Part shown: in pieces, positions 1-7,903 of the stretch | Position numbering within the stretch: position 1 is the stretch's first letter | Layout: each line of letters opens with the position of its first letter | Assembly (NCBI GenBank): GCA_900757285.1 | Contig: CAAENI010000096.1 | Coordinates: 1 to 13,465, forward strand | Direction of reading: 5' to 3' | Length of the DNA stretch: 13,465 nucleotides | Origin: an uncultured Collinsella sp. | GTDB taxonomy: Bacteria; Actinomycetota; Coriobacteriia; Coriobacteriales; Coriobacteriaceae | Translations under genes and position numbers: made by a program | Notes under the pieces: model-generated | What the model saw: only the letters and a program-made list of their open reading frames with translations | What the model was told of the DNA's origin: nothing | Databases searched by the model: none

Positions 1-765
1 CACCAGATCCTGCAGCGCCGAGTACACCTCGACGCGGCGCGGATCGTCCTGCTTGTCGATGAGCAGCGCCATGGCACCGCGGATATCGCCCTTGGGCGCG
101 CCCTCGAGCGTATCCATAAACTCGTTAGCCAGGTCGCGGCCATAACGGTAGCCGCTCATGGCGCGAGCCTCGCGCTCGATGGCAACACGCAGCTTGTACG
201 GCACGCCGGAGTGCAGGATATCAGCCTGCTCGCCGGCGGCCTCCACCGTGGTCTCGGCATGGAGCTTTTGGTCCAGCAGGCCGAGCGCCATAGCAAAGCC
301 GTAGATGGTCTGCGCAGGGCTGGGCGGGCAGCCGGGGATGTAGACATCGACGGGCAGAATCTTGTCCGTGCCGCCCCAGACGCAGTAGTTGTCGTAGAAG
401 ATGCCACCGGTGCAGCCGCACGCGCCATAGGACACCACGATCTTGGGATCGGGCGCGGCCTCAAAGGCGCGCAGGGCCGGCATGCGCATGGCACGCGTCA
501 CGGCGCCGGTGTACAGCAGCACATCGGCGTGACGGGGCGAGGGCACGACCTTGATGCCAAAGCGCTCGACGTCGAAGACGGGCGTGATGGAACCGAAGAT
601 CTCGATCTCGCAGCCGTTGCAGCCGCCGCAGTCAACACGGTAGACGTACACCGAGCGCTTGATCTTCTTAAGAAGGGTCGCCTTGGCCTTCTCGATGCTC
701 TCGTCGAGCTCGATCTTGGTCGGGCGGTACTGAAGCCGCTCGGGTAAAAGCGTGGGTTCGGCCAT
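1..765 (-). CDS. hyfI: Hydrogenase-4 component I, NuoB-like small subunit (partial, 3' end cut)
   Basis: Small subunit of the group 4a hydrogenase, carrying the [4Fe-4S] cluster next to the NiFe site. The frame is open from the ATG at 765 to position 1 with no stop codon, so 255 codons are seen and the C-terminus lies outside the window. E. coli HyfI (252) and HycG (255) are about this long, so probably little is missing. Ligand motifs are CGGCNGCE (C46, C49, C52), C116 in SYGACG and C146 in IPGCPPSP; an additional C118 follows C116 where E. coli HycG has asparagine. The segment KKIKRSVYVYRVDCGGC and the VPSPRHADVL stretch are close to E. coli HycG. No twin-arginine signal, as expected for a cytoplasmic hydrogenase. 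A GGAGGAG site overlaps the hyfH end; the gap is 2 nt. Confidence 0.95.
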   Translation of the reverse strand, partial: MAEPTLLPERLQYRPTKIELDESIEKAKATLLKKIKRSVYVYRVDCGGCNGCEIEIFGSITPVFDVERFGIKVVPSPRHADVLLYTGAVTRAMRMPALRAFEAAPDPKIVVSYGACGCTGGIFYDNYCVWGGTDKILPVDVYIPGCPPSPAQTIYGFAMALGLLDQKLHAETTVEAAGEQADILHSGVPYKLRVAIEREARAMSGYRYGRDLANEFMDTLEGAPKGDIRGAMALLIDKQDDPRRVEVYSALQDLV

Positions 766-767
766 GG

Positions 768-1484
768 TTACTCCTCCTTCGTATCAAAATCCATGATGAT
801 GCCCTCGACCGGCGCAGGACCGGCGGGAATCTCGGGCGCATCGGGGTTGAGCTCGCGGTCGACATACTCGGGGTTCACGCCGTGGCCGCCCAGATACTCC
901 ATGCCGGGGCCCTGGGGCTCGCCGGACGCAAGCGTCTCGTTGGCAGCCATGCCGCGCGCGTTGCCGGTCTTTACGGCCGAGGCGGCGCGCAGGGCGTCGA
1001 GCTCGCGCTTACACTCCTGGCACATACCGACAGTACGGGAGGCCTGGATGGCCTCCATGCCGCCGGTCTTTTGCAGCAGGCGCTTGGCGTAGTCGATCTC
1101 CTTATGCGGGGCAAACGGCTTGCCGCAGCGCGAGCAGTGCTCGAGCGTATAGACGCTCTTGCTGGTGAGATCGTCCTTGCTCATGACGGCCAGCTCAAAC
1201 TCCTCGGTGAGCTTGATGGCCTCCATGGGGCAGGCTTCCTCGCAGCGGCCGCAGAAGATGCAGCGACCGTAGTCGATCGACCAGGTGATGGTATCGGCCG
1301 CAAGGTCGGTGTCCATGCGAATGGCATCGGCCGGGCACGCCACGCCGCAGGCACCGCAGGCGATGCAGAGCTCCGCGTTGTGCTCGGGCTTGCCGCGCAT
1401 GTCCTTGTTGGTGGGAAACGGCGCAAACGGGTACTTGACCGTCGCGTCGCCGGCCTTGGCGTTGACCTTCCAAAGCTTCAGCAT
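768..1484 (-). CDS. hyfH: Hydrogenase-4 component H, 2x[4Fe-4S] NuoI-like ferredoxin
   Basis: Cytoplasmic iron-sulfur subunit that brings electrons to the HyfI cluster. Two ferredoxin motifs are visible: CIACGACGVAC (residues 40-50) and CIFCGRCEEAC (75-85). Two further pairs, CSRC (117-120) and CQEC (155-158), are shared with E. coli HyfH/HycF and may bind a metal. The start at 1484 (MLKLWKV) is chosen because it aligns with the E. coli N-terminus (MLKLLK) and lies one base after the hyfG stop with GAGGAGG in the hyfG end; the same frame opens back to 1586, but that part is a shadow of hyfG. At 238 aa it is about 57 residues longer than E. coli HyfH (181 aa), the extra length being a Pro/Gly-rich acidic tail ending in DFDTKEE. 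Confidence 0.93.
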   Translation of the reverse strand: MLKLWKVNAKAGDATVKYPFAPFPTNKDMRGKPEHNAELCIACGACGVACPADAIRMDTDLAADTITWSIDYGRCIFCGRCEEACPMEAIKLTEEFELAVMSKDDLTSKSVYTLEHCSRCGKPFAPHKEIDYAKRLLQKTGGMEAIQASRTVGMCQECKRELDALRAASAVKTGNARGMAANETLASGEPQGPGMEYLGGHGVNPEYVDRELNPDAPEIPAGPAPVEGIIMDFDTKEE

Positions 1485-1485
1485 A

Positions 1486-3258
1486 TTAGAGCGCCTCCTC
1501 ATCGAGCGGAGCGGCCATGGTGCCCTCGCCCGCAAGCGGCGACTTGTCGCGCCAGACGTTCTCGAACTGCTCCTTGTCGAGCACATGGTCGCGCTTGGCG
1601 GCGACGTCGGTCACCGTCACGCGGTCGGTGCAGGAGTAGCACGGGTCGAGCGAGCCGACGATCAGCGCCGCATCGCCCACGGTGTTGCCGCGGAACATGT
1701 AGCGCAGGACCGGCCAGTTGCTGTACGTAGCTGCCTTGGCGCGCCAGCGGTAGCACTTCTGGTTGTTGCCGAGCATGGCCCAGTGTACGTCCTCGCCGCG
1801 CGGCGCCTCGGTGGCACCAATGGCGTACTTGTGCGGGGTGTACTCCCAATCCGTGGTGAGGATGGGGCCCGACGGGCAGTTCTCGAGCATGGTCTCGATC
1901 ATGTCGATCGAATCGTAGACCTCCTGGATGCGGACGGCGGTACGGCCGAAGGCATCGCAGGTGTCTGCCGTAGCAGCATGCATCTTCTGAACATCCGGAT
2001 CGGCGTAGCCGTCGAAGGGATGGTCAAAGCGCACGTCGCGGGCATAACCCGAGCCACGCATGAGCGGGCCAACCGGCGAGAAGTCGCGTGCGATCTTGCG
2101 ATCCAAGATGCCGATGCCACTCGTACGCTCAATAAAGTTGGGCGTGGAGAGCAAGACGTCGACGAGCTCGGTGACCTCGGAGCGCAGCTGGTGGATGGTC
2201 GTGAGCGTGGAAAGCTTCTGCTCGGCCAGGATATCGCGACGCACGCCACCGATCACATTGAGACCGTAGGTCTTGCGGTGACCGGAGAGCTTCTCGGCCA
2301 GGTCCATGGACTTCTCGCGGACGCGGAAGAACTGCTGGAAGCCGGAGTCGAAGCCCGTGTAGTGCGATGCGAGGCCAATATTGAGCAGATGCGAGTGCAG
2401 ACGCTCGACCTCGAGCATGATGGCGCGGATGTATTGGGCGCGCGGCGGAACATGAATGCCCTGGGCGCGCTCGACGGCCTCGGCATAGGCCACCGAGTGG
2501 GCGCAGCCGCAGATGCCGCAGATGCGGTCGGCGAGGAACGTCACGGCGTCATAGTTCAGGCGCGTCTCGGCGACCTTCTCCATGCCGCGGTGCACGTAGA
2601 ACAGACGGTAGTCGGCGTCGACGATCGTCTCGCCCTCAACGAACAGGCGGAAGTGGCCGGGCTCGTCGGAGGTAATGTGCAGCGGGCCCATGGGGACGAG
2701 CGTGGTCTCCTTGCCCTTGGTATCGGCCAAGAACTCGTAGTTTTCCATGTCGCTCGCGGGAGCGGGACGGAAACGGTAGTCCATGGAGTCCTTGCGCAGC
2801 GGATACAGGCCGCTGGGCCAATCGTCGGGCAGTACCAGGCGGCGACGATCGGGCAGACCCTCGGGAATCAGACCAAACATGTCGCGAAGCTCGCGCTCGC
2901 CCCACACGCAGGCGGGGACGAACGGCGTCACGGACGGGAACGTCATCTTGGCGGGATCGACCTCGGTGCGCACGGTCACCCAGCCGGGGTCCTCCCCCTC
3001 CATGGAGATGACGTAGTACACGGCGTAGCGACCGCACAGACTGCGCTCGTCGTTGCCGATGATCACGGGAATCCAGCCGTAGCGCTCGTAATACAGGTAG
3101 TGGACGGCCTCGGGCAGCTTGTCCTGCTTGACGGTGATCGTCAGCTGGTCCTCACACTGCCACTCGACCTTCTCGATGCAGCCCGGAACGGCGCGGCGCA
3201 GGGCCTCGACATGGCTCTCGCAGCGACGGGCATACACCTTGTTCTCAGTTTCAATCAT
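1486..3258 (-). CDS. hyfG: Hydrogenase-4 component G, [NiFe] hydrogenase large subunit (group 4a)
   Basis: Catalytic subunit that reduces protons to H2 on the cytoplasmic face of the membrane. It is a 590-aa fusion of an N-terminal NuoC-like domain (about 1-165) and a NuoD/HycE-like large subunit (about 185-590), as in E. coli HyfG/HycE. The four nickel-site cysteines are present: C247 and C250 in DRICGICGCAHS, and C540 and C543 in DPCYSCTDR. Because the C-terminal motif is followed by 44 more residues (VTVTDVAAKR...), the protein is presumably made as a precursor and cut after R546 by a HycI-type endopeptidase once nickel is inserted; E. coli HycE loses 32 residues there. The peptidase gene is not in this window. 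Its stop is one base before the hyfH start. Confidence 0.96.
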   Translation of the reverse strand: MIETENKVYARRCESHVEALRRAVPGCIEKVEWQCEDQLTITVKQDKLPEAVHYLYYERYGWIPVIIGNDERSLCGRYAVYYVISMEGEDPGWVTVRTEVDPAKMTFPSVTPFVPACVWGERELRDMFGLIPEGLPDRRRLVLPDDWPSGLYPLRKDSMDYRFRPAPASDMENYEFLADTKGKETTLVPMGPLHITSDEPGHFRLFVEGETIVDADYRLFYVHRGMEKVAETRLNYDAVTFLADRICGICGCAHSVAYAEAVERAQGIHVPPRAQYIRAIMLEVERLHSHLLNIGLASHYTGFDSGFQQFFRVREKSMDLAEKLSGHRKTYGLNVIGGVRRDILAEQKLSTLTTIHQLRSEVTELVDVLLSTPNFIERTSGIGILDRKIARDFSPVGPLMRGSGYARDVRFDHPFDGYADPDVQKMHAATADTCDAFGRTAVRIQEVYDSIDMIETMLENCPSGPILTTDWEYTPHKYAIGATEAPRGEDVHWAMLGNNQKCYRWRAKAATYSNWPVLRYMFRGNTVGDAALIVGSLDPCYSCTDRVTVTDVAAKRDHVLDKEQFENVWRDKSPLAGEGTMAAPLDEEAL

Positions 3259-3261
3259 TCG

Positions 3262-4821
3262 TTACTCCACCTCGCTCTGAGCGGTCTCGGTACCGAACAC
3301 AGCGCGGTACATCGGCGTCGCGTGAAGTTCCTCTGTGCTCTGCTCGAGCACGATGCCGGTCGCGGTCTCCACACCGTGCACGAGAGGCAGCGGGGTGGCG
3401 ATGCCAAACCACAAGATCATGACAGCCAGGACGATTTCGGGGATAAGCATGAGCGCCGGGGCCTCATGCTTGCCCATGCCCTGGGGCGCATGGCCGAATA
3501 CCGACTTGAGCGCGATACGGGTGAGCGCGGAGATGGCCACGGTAAGACCGAGGGCGACCACGACGACCAGCCACATGGGGCCGGCGGTAACACCGGCGAC
3601 AAAAGTCAAGAACTCGGAGATAAACATGCCAAAGGGCGGGAAGGCGGCAAGGCCGAGCAGCGCCAGGATGGCGAGCGCGGCGGTTGCGGGTGCAACCTCG
3701 ACAACGCCCTGGATCTTGGCCAGGCTACGCGTGCCAAAGGCGTGCTGGATGTTGCCGGACACGCAGAAGGCAAGCGTCTTGGTAAAGCCGTGGAACACGC
3801 AGTGCAGCAGGGCCGCGGCGACACCCAGCGGGCCACCGATACCCAGGCACAGGGCGATAACGCCCACGTTCTCCACAGACGAGTACGCAAAGCGGCGCTT
3901 GAGGTCGTCCTGGCGAAACATCGAGAGTGCCGCCACCAAAATGGACAGCGTGCCGACGATCAGCAGCAAAAGTTGCGGATACTCGGCGCCCACGGCCTGG
4001 ATGGTAAAGCCGTAAAAGCGCATGATCACAAGCATGGCGCACTTAAGCAGCACGCCCGAGAGCAGGGCCGAGACAGGGCTCGGGGCCTGGGAGTGGGCAT
4101 CGGGCAGCCAAGTGTGCATGGGGAACAGGCCGGCCTTGGTGCCAAAGCCAATCACGACAAACGCAAAGGCGAGGCGCATGAGCGTCGGGTCGAACTGGTC
4201 GGCATACGGCAGCACGCACGACAGGAATGCGGCCTCGTGGGCGTTGGGAATCACGTCGGCGGCGTTGGCGTAGATCAGCAGCGTACCGAACAGGCCAAAG
4301 GCCACGCCGGCGGTGCAGACCATCGCATACTTCCAAGAAGCCTCGAGGGCCGTCTTGTTCTTGTAGATACCCACGAGGAACACGGTGGAAAGCGTGGTTG
4401 CCTCCACGGCGGCCCACGTGAGGATCATGTTGTTGGACAGGCACGCGAGCAGCATGGTGAACACAAACAGGCTAAACAGCGCAAAATACTGCTTGGCGCG
4501 CTCGGCGGGCATGGAGCCCTCCTCGATATCGGCCTTTACATAGGGCAGCGAGAACAGCCCCGTAAGAAAACCGATAAAGCCGATGAGCAGCACAAAGATG
4601 GCGCCCAGCGAATCGAGGTGGAACCACAGGCCAAGAGCGCTCGCGGTTTCGCCGCTCGTAAGGACGTCACCGGCCGTCATTATCGACAGCACCAGGACGG
4701 CTGCGACGGAGACCAGGTTGAGACCGGCAAACACGTTATAGGACGTGTTCTTGGGCAAAAACGCCATGACCAGCGAGAACACCAAAGGAGTCGCGAGCAG
4801 GGCGAGAATCAACGTTTCCAT
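3262..4821 (-). CDS. hyfF: Hydrogenase-4 component F, antiporter-like membrane subunit
   Basis: Third NuoL/M/N-family subunit of the cluster, 519 aa (E. coli HyfF 526 aa). Hallmarks: E140 in AAVEATTLSTVFL, K229 in GFGTKAGLFPMHTWLPDAH, then SQAPSPVSALLSGVLLK with K260, and YSSVENVGVIAL plus HCVFHGFTKTLAFC later on. The C-terminus after the last helix is a polar tail of about 45 residues (STEELHATPMYRAVFGTE). Together with HyfB and HyfD it gives the complex three antiporter-like subunits. Its start follows GAGGGGG, close behind the hyfE stop (3 nt gap), and its stop is 3 nt from the hyfG start. Confidence 0.94.
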   Translation of the reverse strand: METLILALLATPLVFSLVMAFLPKNTSYNVFAGLNLVSVAAVLVLSIMTAGDVLTSGETASALGLWFHLDSLGAIFVLLIGFIGFLTGLFSLPYVKADIEEGSMPAERAKQYFALFSLFVFTMLLACLSNNMILTWAAVEATTLSTVFLVGIYKNKTALEASWKYAMVCTAGVAFGLFGTLLIYANAADVIPNAHEAAFLSCVLPYADQFDPTLMRLAFAFVVIGFGTKAGLFPMHTWLPDAHSQAPSPVSALLSGVLLKCAMLVIMRFYGFTIQAVGAEYPQLLLLIVGTLSILVAALSMFRQDDLKRRFAYSSVENVGVIALCLGIGGPLGVAAALLHCVFHGFTKTLAFCVSGNIQHAFGTRSLAKIQGVVEVAPATAALAILALLGLAAFPPFGMFISEFLTFVAGVTAGPMWLVVVVALGLTVAISALTRIALKSVFGHAPQGMGKHEAPALMLIPEIVLAVMILWFGIATPLPLVHGVETATGIVLEQSTEELHATPMYRAVFGTETAQSEVE

Positions 4822-4824
4822 GGA

Positions 4825-5478
4825 CTACCCCCTCAGCTCGGACAGGTCGCGCGCATCGAGCGAGTGGGAGTCGTCCCAAATGCGACGCACGACGATGGAC
4901 ATGATGATGACGGCAAAGATGGCGTCGGTGGCAATACCGATCTCGATGATCTCGGGAGCGGTGGGGGCCAAAAGCGCGAGCGTCACGTGGCTGCCGTTTT
5001 CCATAAGGCAGTATCCAAAGATCTGCTTCATGATGTTGCGCTGCGAGATGATGCAGGTGAGGCCCACAAAGAAGTGAGCGAAGCTAATAGCGAGCGCAGG
5101 CGTAGCGACCTCGGCCGTGGGCAGGCTGATCTGCGTCACGACGGCAAAGCAAATCGCGACCTCGACGGCGATGATGCAGATGGCCCACGCGGGCTTAAGG
5201 CCGGCCTTGAGCGATGCGTCGCTCGGCTCGCCCATCTTCTTGTACGCACGGTTGAGGATATAGGGAACCAGGACGACCTTGGTGATAAAGGCAGATCCAG
5301 CCCACATAAGCAGCTCCTGCGCACCGGTAGTGGCACCGAGCGTAGCGAGCAGTCCCACGAGCACCAGCGACTGCACCGCATACCAGCGAATGGCGTGCTT
5401 GATGTTCTTTGAGACGACCACCATGGTGGACGTGACGATCAGAAGGCCGCCAAGGATGTTGACGATCGAATAACCCAT
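4825..5478 (-). CDS. hyfE: Hydrogenase-4 component E, NuoK-like membrane subunit
   Basis: Small membrane subunit of 217 aa (E. coli HyfE 216 aa). Several helices are visible: hydrophobic runs near residues 5-25, 35-75, 97-120, 125-145 and 162-200. The part from about residue 125 resembles NuoK, with internal acidic residues (for example E160, E176 and E179) in or near hydrophobic segments. HyfE occurs only in Hyf-type complexes and in related group 4 complexes. A clear AGGAGG lies 9 nt before the ATG. It ends 3 nt before hyfF, so coupling is likely. Confidence 0.93.
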   Translation of the reverse strand: MGYSIVNILGGLLIVTSTMVVVSKNIKHAIRWYAVQSLVLVGLLATLGATTGAQELLMWAGSAFITKVVLVPYILNRAYKKMGEPSDASLKAGLKPAWAICIIAVEVAICFAVVTQISLPTAEVATPALAISFAHFFVGLTCIISQRNIMKQIFGYCLMENGSHVTLALLAPTAPEIIEIGIATDAIFAVIIMSIVVRRIWDDSHSLDARDLSELRG

Positions 5479-5491
5479 GTCGTTCTACCTC

Positions 5492-6949
5492 CTAACCGAT
5501 CCAGCTGGCCGAAAGCGGGCCGCTGACGATGACCATGATGATGAGCACGATGAACACGAACGCCATCGCGCGGGGAAGCGGGGCTCCCGCAGCGACCTCT
5601 TCGCTCGGCTCGCCGGGCAGGCAATAGCCCATCCACTTAAGGAACCAGGCAAAGGTGGCGACGGTCTCGGCAACCATGATGCACACGAGTACCAGAATCG
5701 CGACGTTGCCGGCACCCACAGAAAAGCCGCCGGCGATGATCTGGAACTTCGAGAAGAACGTGTTCATGGGCGGCACGCCGGCAATGGCGAGTGCCGCGAC
5801 ACCAAAGCCCACGCCCGAGATCGGGTACTTCTTTACGATGCCGCGAAGCTTGGGCAGCATACGCGTGCCGAGCGTAAAGGAGAACGAACCGGCGATCAGG
5901 AAGAACAGCGTCTTGGCGAAGGCGTGGTTAAAGATGTGGCACACGGCGCCATCAAAGGCCAGCTGGCTGCCAAAGACCGAAAGGCCCAGACCAAAGAACA
6001 CATAGGAGAGCTGGGCAATCGTGGAGAAGGCCAGCAGGCGCTTCATGTCCTTTTGCGGCAGGTACATAAGGAAACCAAAGAGCATGGTGACCATGGCGTC
6101 GATAATGGCGACCCAGCCCACGATCTCGGGAATCTCGCCGGCAGAGACGAGTGCACGCGCGAACACGCACACGCCGACCTTAACCATCGAGGCGCCATGC
6201 AGGTAGGCCGAAACAGGCGTCGGCGCCTCCATGGCCGAAGGCAGCCACATGTACATGGGAACCTGTGCGGACTTGGCCCAGGCCGCAAACAGCACGAGCA
6301 AAAGGACGATAGCCTTGAGCTTGGCGTCGAGGCCGGCAATCGCGGTAATGGCGAAGGTGCCGGTGTGGGCAAACACGATGGCGGCGCCCAGATACAGGCC
6401 GAGCGCACCGATATGCGTGATGATCAGGGCCTTCATGCCGGCCTTCTTGGCCGTAGGCGACATGTAGTAGCTAATGAGGCCCCAAGAGCACGCACCCGTG
6501 ATCTCAAAGAACACGAGCTGACCCAAAAGGGTCGAGCTGTACACGAGGCCGGCCATGGCGCCGATGAAGGTCGCGAGGTATGCGTAGAAGCGACGACGCG
6601 GTGCGTCGGGATGCTCACGGTTATTCTCGCTCATATAGGGAATCGAATAGATCACGACAAGCAGGCCGATACCCACAAAGGCGGGCGCGAGCAGCGTGCT
6701 CATGCGATCGAAGGTGAATCCCATGACAAGGGTCTGCCCAAACGAGATCAGGGGGACCTGCGTGTCGGGCATGCCGGCGCCGGCGAAATTCGCGGCGAGG
6801 GCGATGGTGCAGACCGTCGAGACGGCGGCACCCAAAACGCTGAACCACTTGGCGTACGGACGGGGGAACAGGGCGACGAGCACCGAGGCCACCATCGGGG
6901 CCGCGATAGCGACCAAGCCGAGAAGGGACAGACTGACTGCAAATGACAT
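5492..6949 (-). CDS. hyfD: Hydrogenase-4 component D, antiporter-like membrane subunit
   Basis: NuoL/M/N-family membrane subunit, 485 aa (E. coli HyfD 479 aa), present in Hyf but absent from Hyc complexes. Hallmark residues are E149 in VFFEITGACSWGLISYY, K226 in AAWAKSAQVPMYMWLPSAM, the EAPTPVSAYLHG motif near 241-252 and K257. FNHAFAKTLFFLIAGS is the later motif with a lysine. About fourteen hydrophobic helices are apparent, consistent with a discontinuous-helix antiporter fold. Start ATG 6949 follows AGGAGAAGGGAG. Stop to the hyfE start is 13 nt. The likely role is ion translocation driven by formate-dependent H2 evolution; proton versus sodium cannot be told from sequence. Confidence 0.94.
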   Translation of the reverse strand: MSFAVSLSLLGLVAIAAPMVASVLVALFPRPYAKWFSVLGAAVSTVCTIALAANFAGAGMPDTQVPLISFGQTLVMGFTFDRMSTLLAPAFVGIGLLVVIYSIPYMSENNREHPDAPRRRFYAYLATFIGAMAGLVYSSTLLGQLVFFEITGACSWGLISYYMSPTAKKAGMKALIITHIGALGLYLGAAIVFAHTGTFAITAIAGLDAKLKAIVLLLVLFAAWAKSAQVPMYMWLPSAMEAPTPVSAYLHGASMVKVGVCVFARALVSAGEIPEIVGWVAIIDAMVTMLFGFLMYLPQKDMKRLLAFSTIAQLSYVFFGLGLSVFGSQLAFDGAVCHIFNHAFAKTLFFLIAGSFSFTLGTRMLPKLRGIVKKYPISGVGFGVAALAIAGVPPMNTFFSKFQIIAGGFSVGAGNVAILVLVCIMVAETVATFAWFLKWMGYCLPGEPSEEVAAGAPLPRAMAFVFIVLIIMVIVSGPLSASWIG

Positions 6950-6964
6950 TGTTTCTCCCTTCTC

Positions 6965-7891
6965 CTACACGCCGACGACCACGAAGACAAACGCCAGAAC
7001 GGCGATGCCCACGACGGCCCAGGTCTGATTGCCAAGCACCTTAAAACGCGAACGCGAGCAAGAGTTCTCGATCACGCCGCATACGACAAAGTCGATCAGG
7101 CACTTCACCAGGAAGATGACCGCGCCCAGAACGGCGGCGGCGCCCACGGTCGCGGGCTCGCCCCAGGGGACGAAGATCGCGCAGAACCAGGCGACGACCA
7201 GGACCTGCTTCATGGACATGGCAAGCTTGGCCATCGCAAGCGATGGGCCGGAAAGCTCGGCGAGCGGGCCTTCCTGAAGCTCCTGCTCGGCCTCGGCCTG
7301 ATCAAACGGCAGCTTACCGAGCTCCATGTAGCAGGCAATCGCAAAGGCGATGCCGGCGAGGATCACGGCGACCGGCGCGTCGATGGCGCCCGTCATGATG
7401 TGCTGGCCCATGGTGGCGATGTCGGTGGAGCCGCACACCAGGGCGGCGGCAAACAGCGCCAGCAGCATGGACGGCTCGATGAGCACGCTCATGAGCAGCT
7501 CTCGAACGCCGCCGATACCGGCGTAGGCGTTGGACGAATCCACACCGCAGAGGGCGAAGAAGAAGCGGGCGAGCGCCAGGCTGTACATGATGGTGATGGC
7601 GTCACCAAAGACCGGGATGGGGCTTTGTGCCGTAAAGAGCGGCAAGCCCATCGCAAGCATAAAGGCGACGGCAAAGAACAGCGGCGGCATAATGCGCAGC
7701 GCAAAGCTCGCGTCCTCGCTCTGGGACTCGGGGCGCGCAAAGAGCTTGGCCAGGTCGCGGTAGTCCTGCATGATGCTGGGGCCGCGACGGTTGTGCATCT
7801 TGGCGCGAATCACGCGGCCGAGACCGGAGAAGAACGGCGCGACGGCCATGACGGCCACGCCCTGCAGAACGGCAAGTACGATGTTGTTCAT
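6965..7891 (-). CDS. hyfC: Hydrogenase-4 component C, NuoH-like membrane anchor
   Basis: Membrane subunit of the NuoH/HycD family that joins the hydrogenase module to the membrane arm. It is 308 aa against 315 in E. coli HyfC. The conserved cytoplasmic segment KLPFDQAEAEQELQEGPL (193-210), followed by AELSGPSLAMAKLAMSMK, is characteristic of this family and carries several acidic residues equivalent to the NuoH loop near the quinone site (no quinone is used in hydrogenlyases). RRGPSIMQDYRDLAKL near residues 35-50 is the other signature. About seven to eight membrane helices are apparent. Start ATG 7891 follows a good site (AGGAGGGGAGAGC). It ends 15 nt before hyfD. Confidence 0.95.
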   Translation of the reverse strand: MNNIVLAVLQGVAVMAVAPFFSGLGRVIRAKMHNRRGPSIMQDYRDLAKLFARPESQSEDASFALRIMPPLFFAVAFMLAMGLPLFTAQSPIPVFGDAITIMYSLALARFFFALCGVDSSNAYAGIGGVRELLMSVLIEPSMLLALFAAALVCGSTDIATMGQHIMTGAIDAPVAVILAGIAFAIACYMELGKLPFDQAEAEQELQEGPLAELSGPSLAMAKLAMSMKQVLVVAWFCAIFVPWGEPATVGAAAVLGAVIFLVKCLIDFVVCGVIENSCSRSRFKVLGNQTWAVVGIAVLAFVFVVVGV

Positions 7892-7903
7892 GCTCTCCCC
7901 TCC

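Noticed and set aside
1485..1586. Longer N-terminus for HyfH starting at 1586
   Set aside because: The extra 34 residues are an out-of-frame copy of the hyfG end; MLKLWKV at 1484 matches the family's N-terminus.
1285..5412. A 1375-codon open frame on the plus strand opposite hyfE, hyfF, hyfG and part of hyfH
   Set aside because: Its translation is low-complexity, rich in Gly, His, Asp and Arg, resembles no family, and lies antisense to clearly conserved hydrogenase genes. It is a by-product of high-GC codon usage.
5477..6946. A 489-codon plus-strand frame almost coextensive with hyfD
   Set aside because: Antisense shadow of a well-recognised membrane protein, with no domain of its own.
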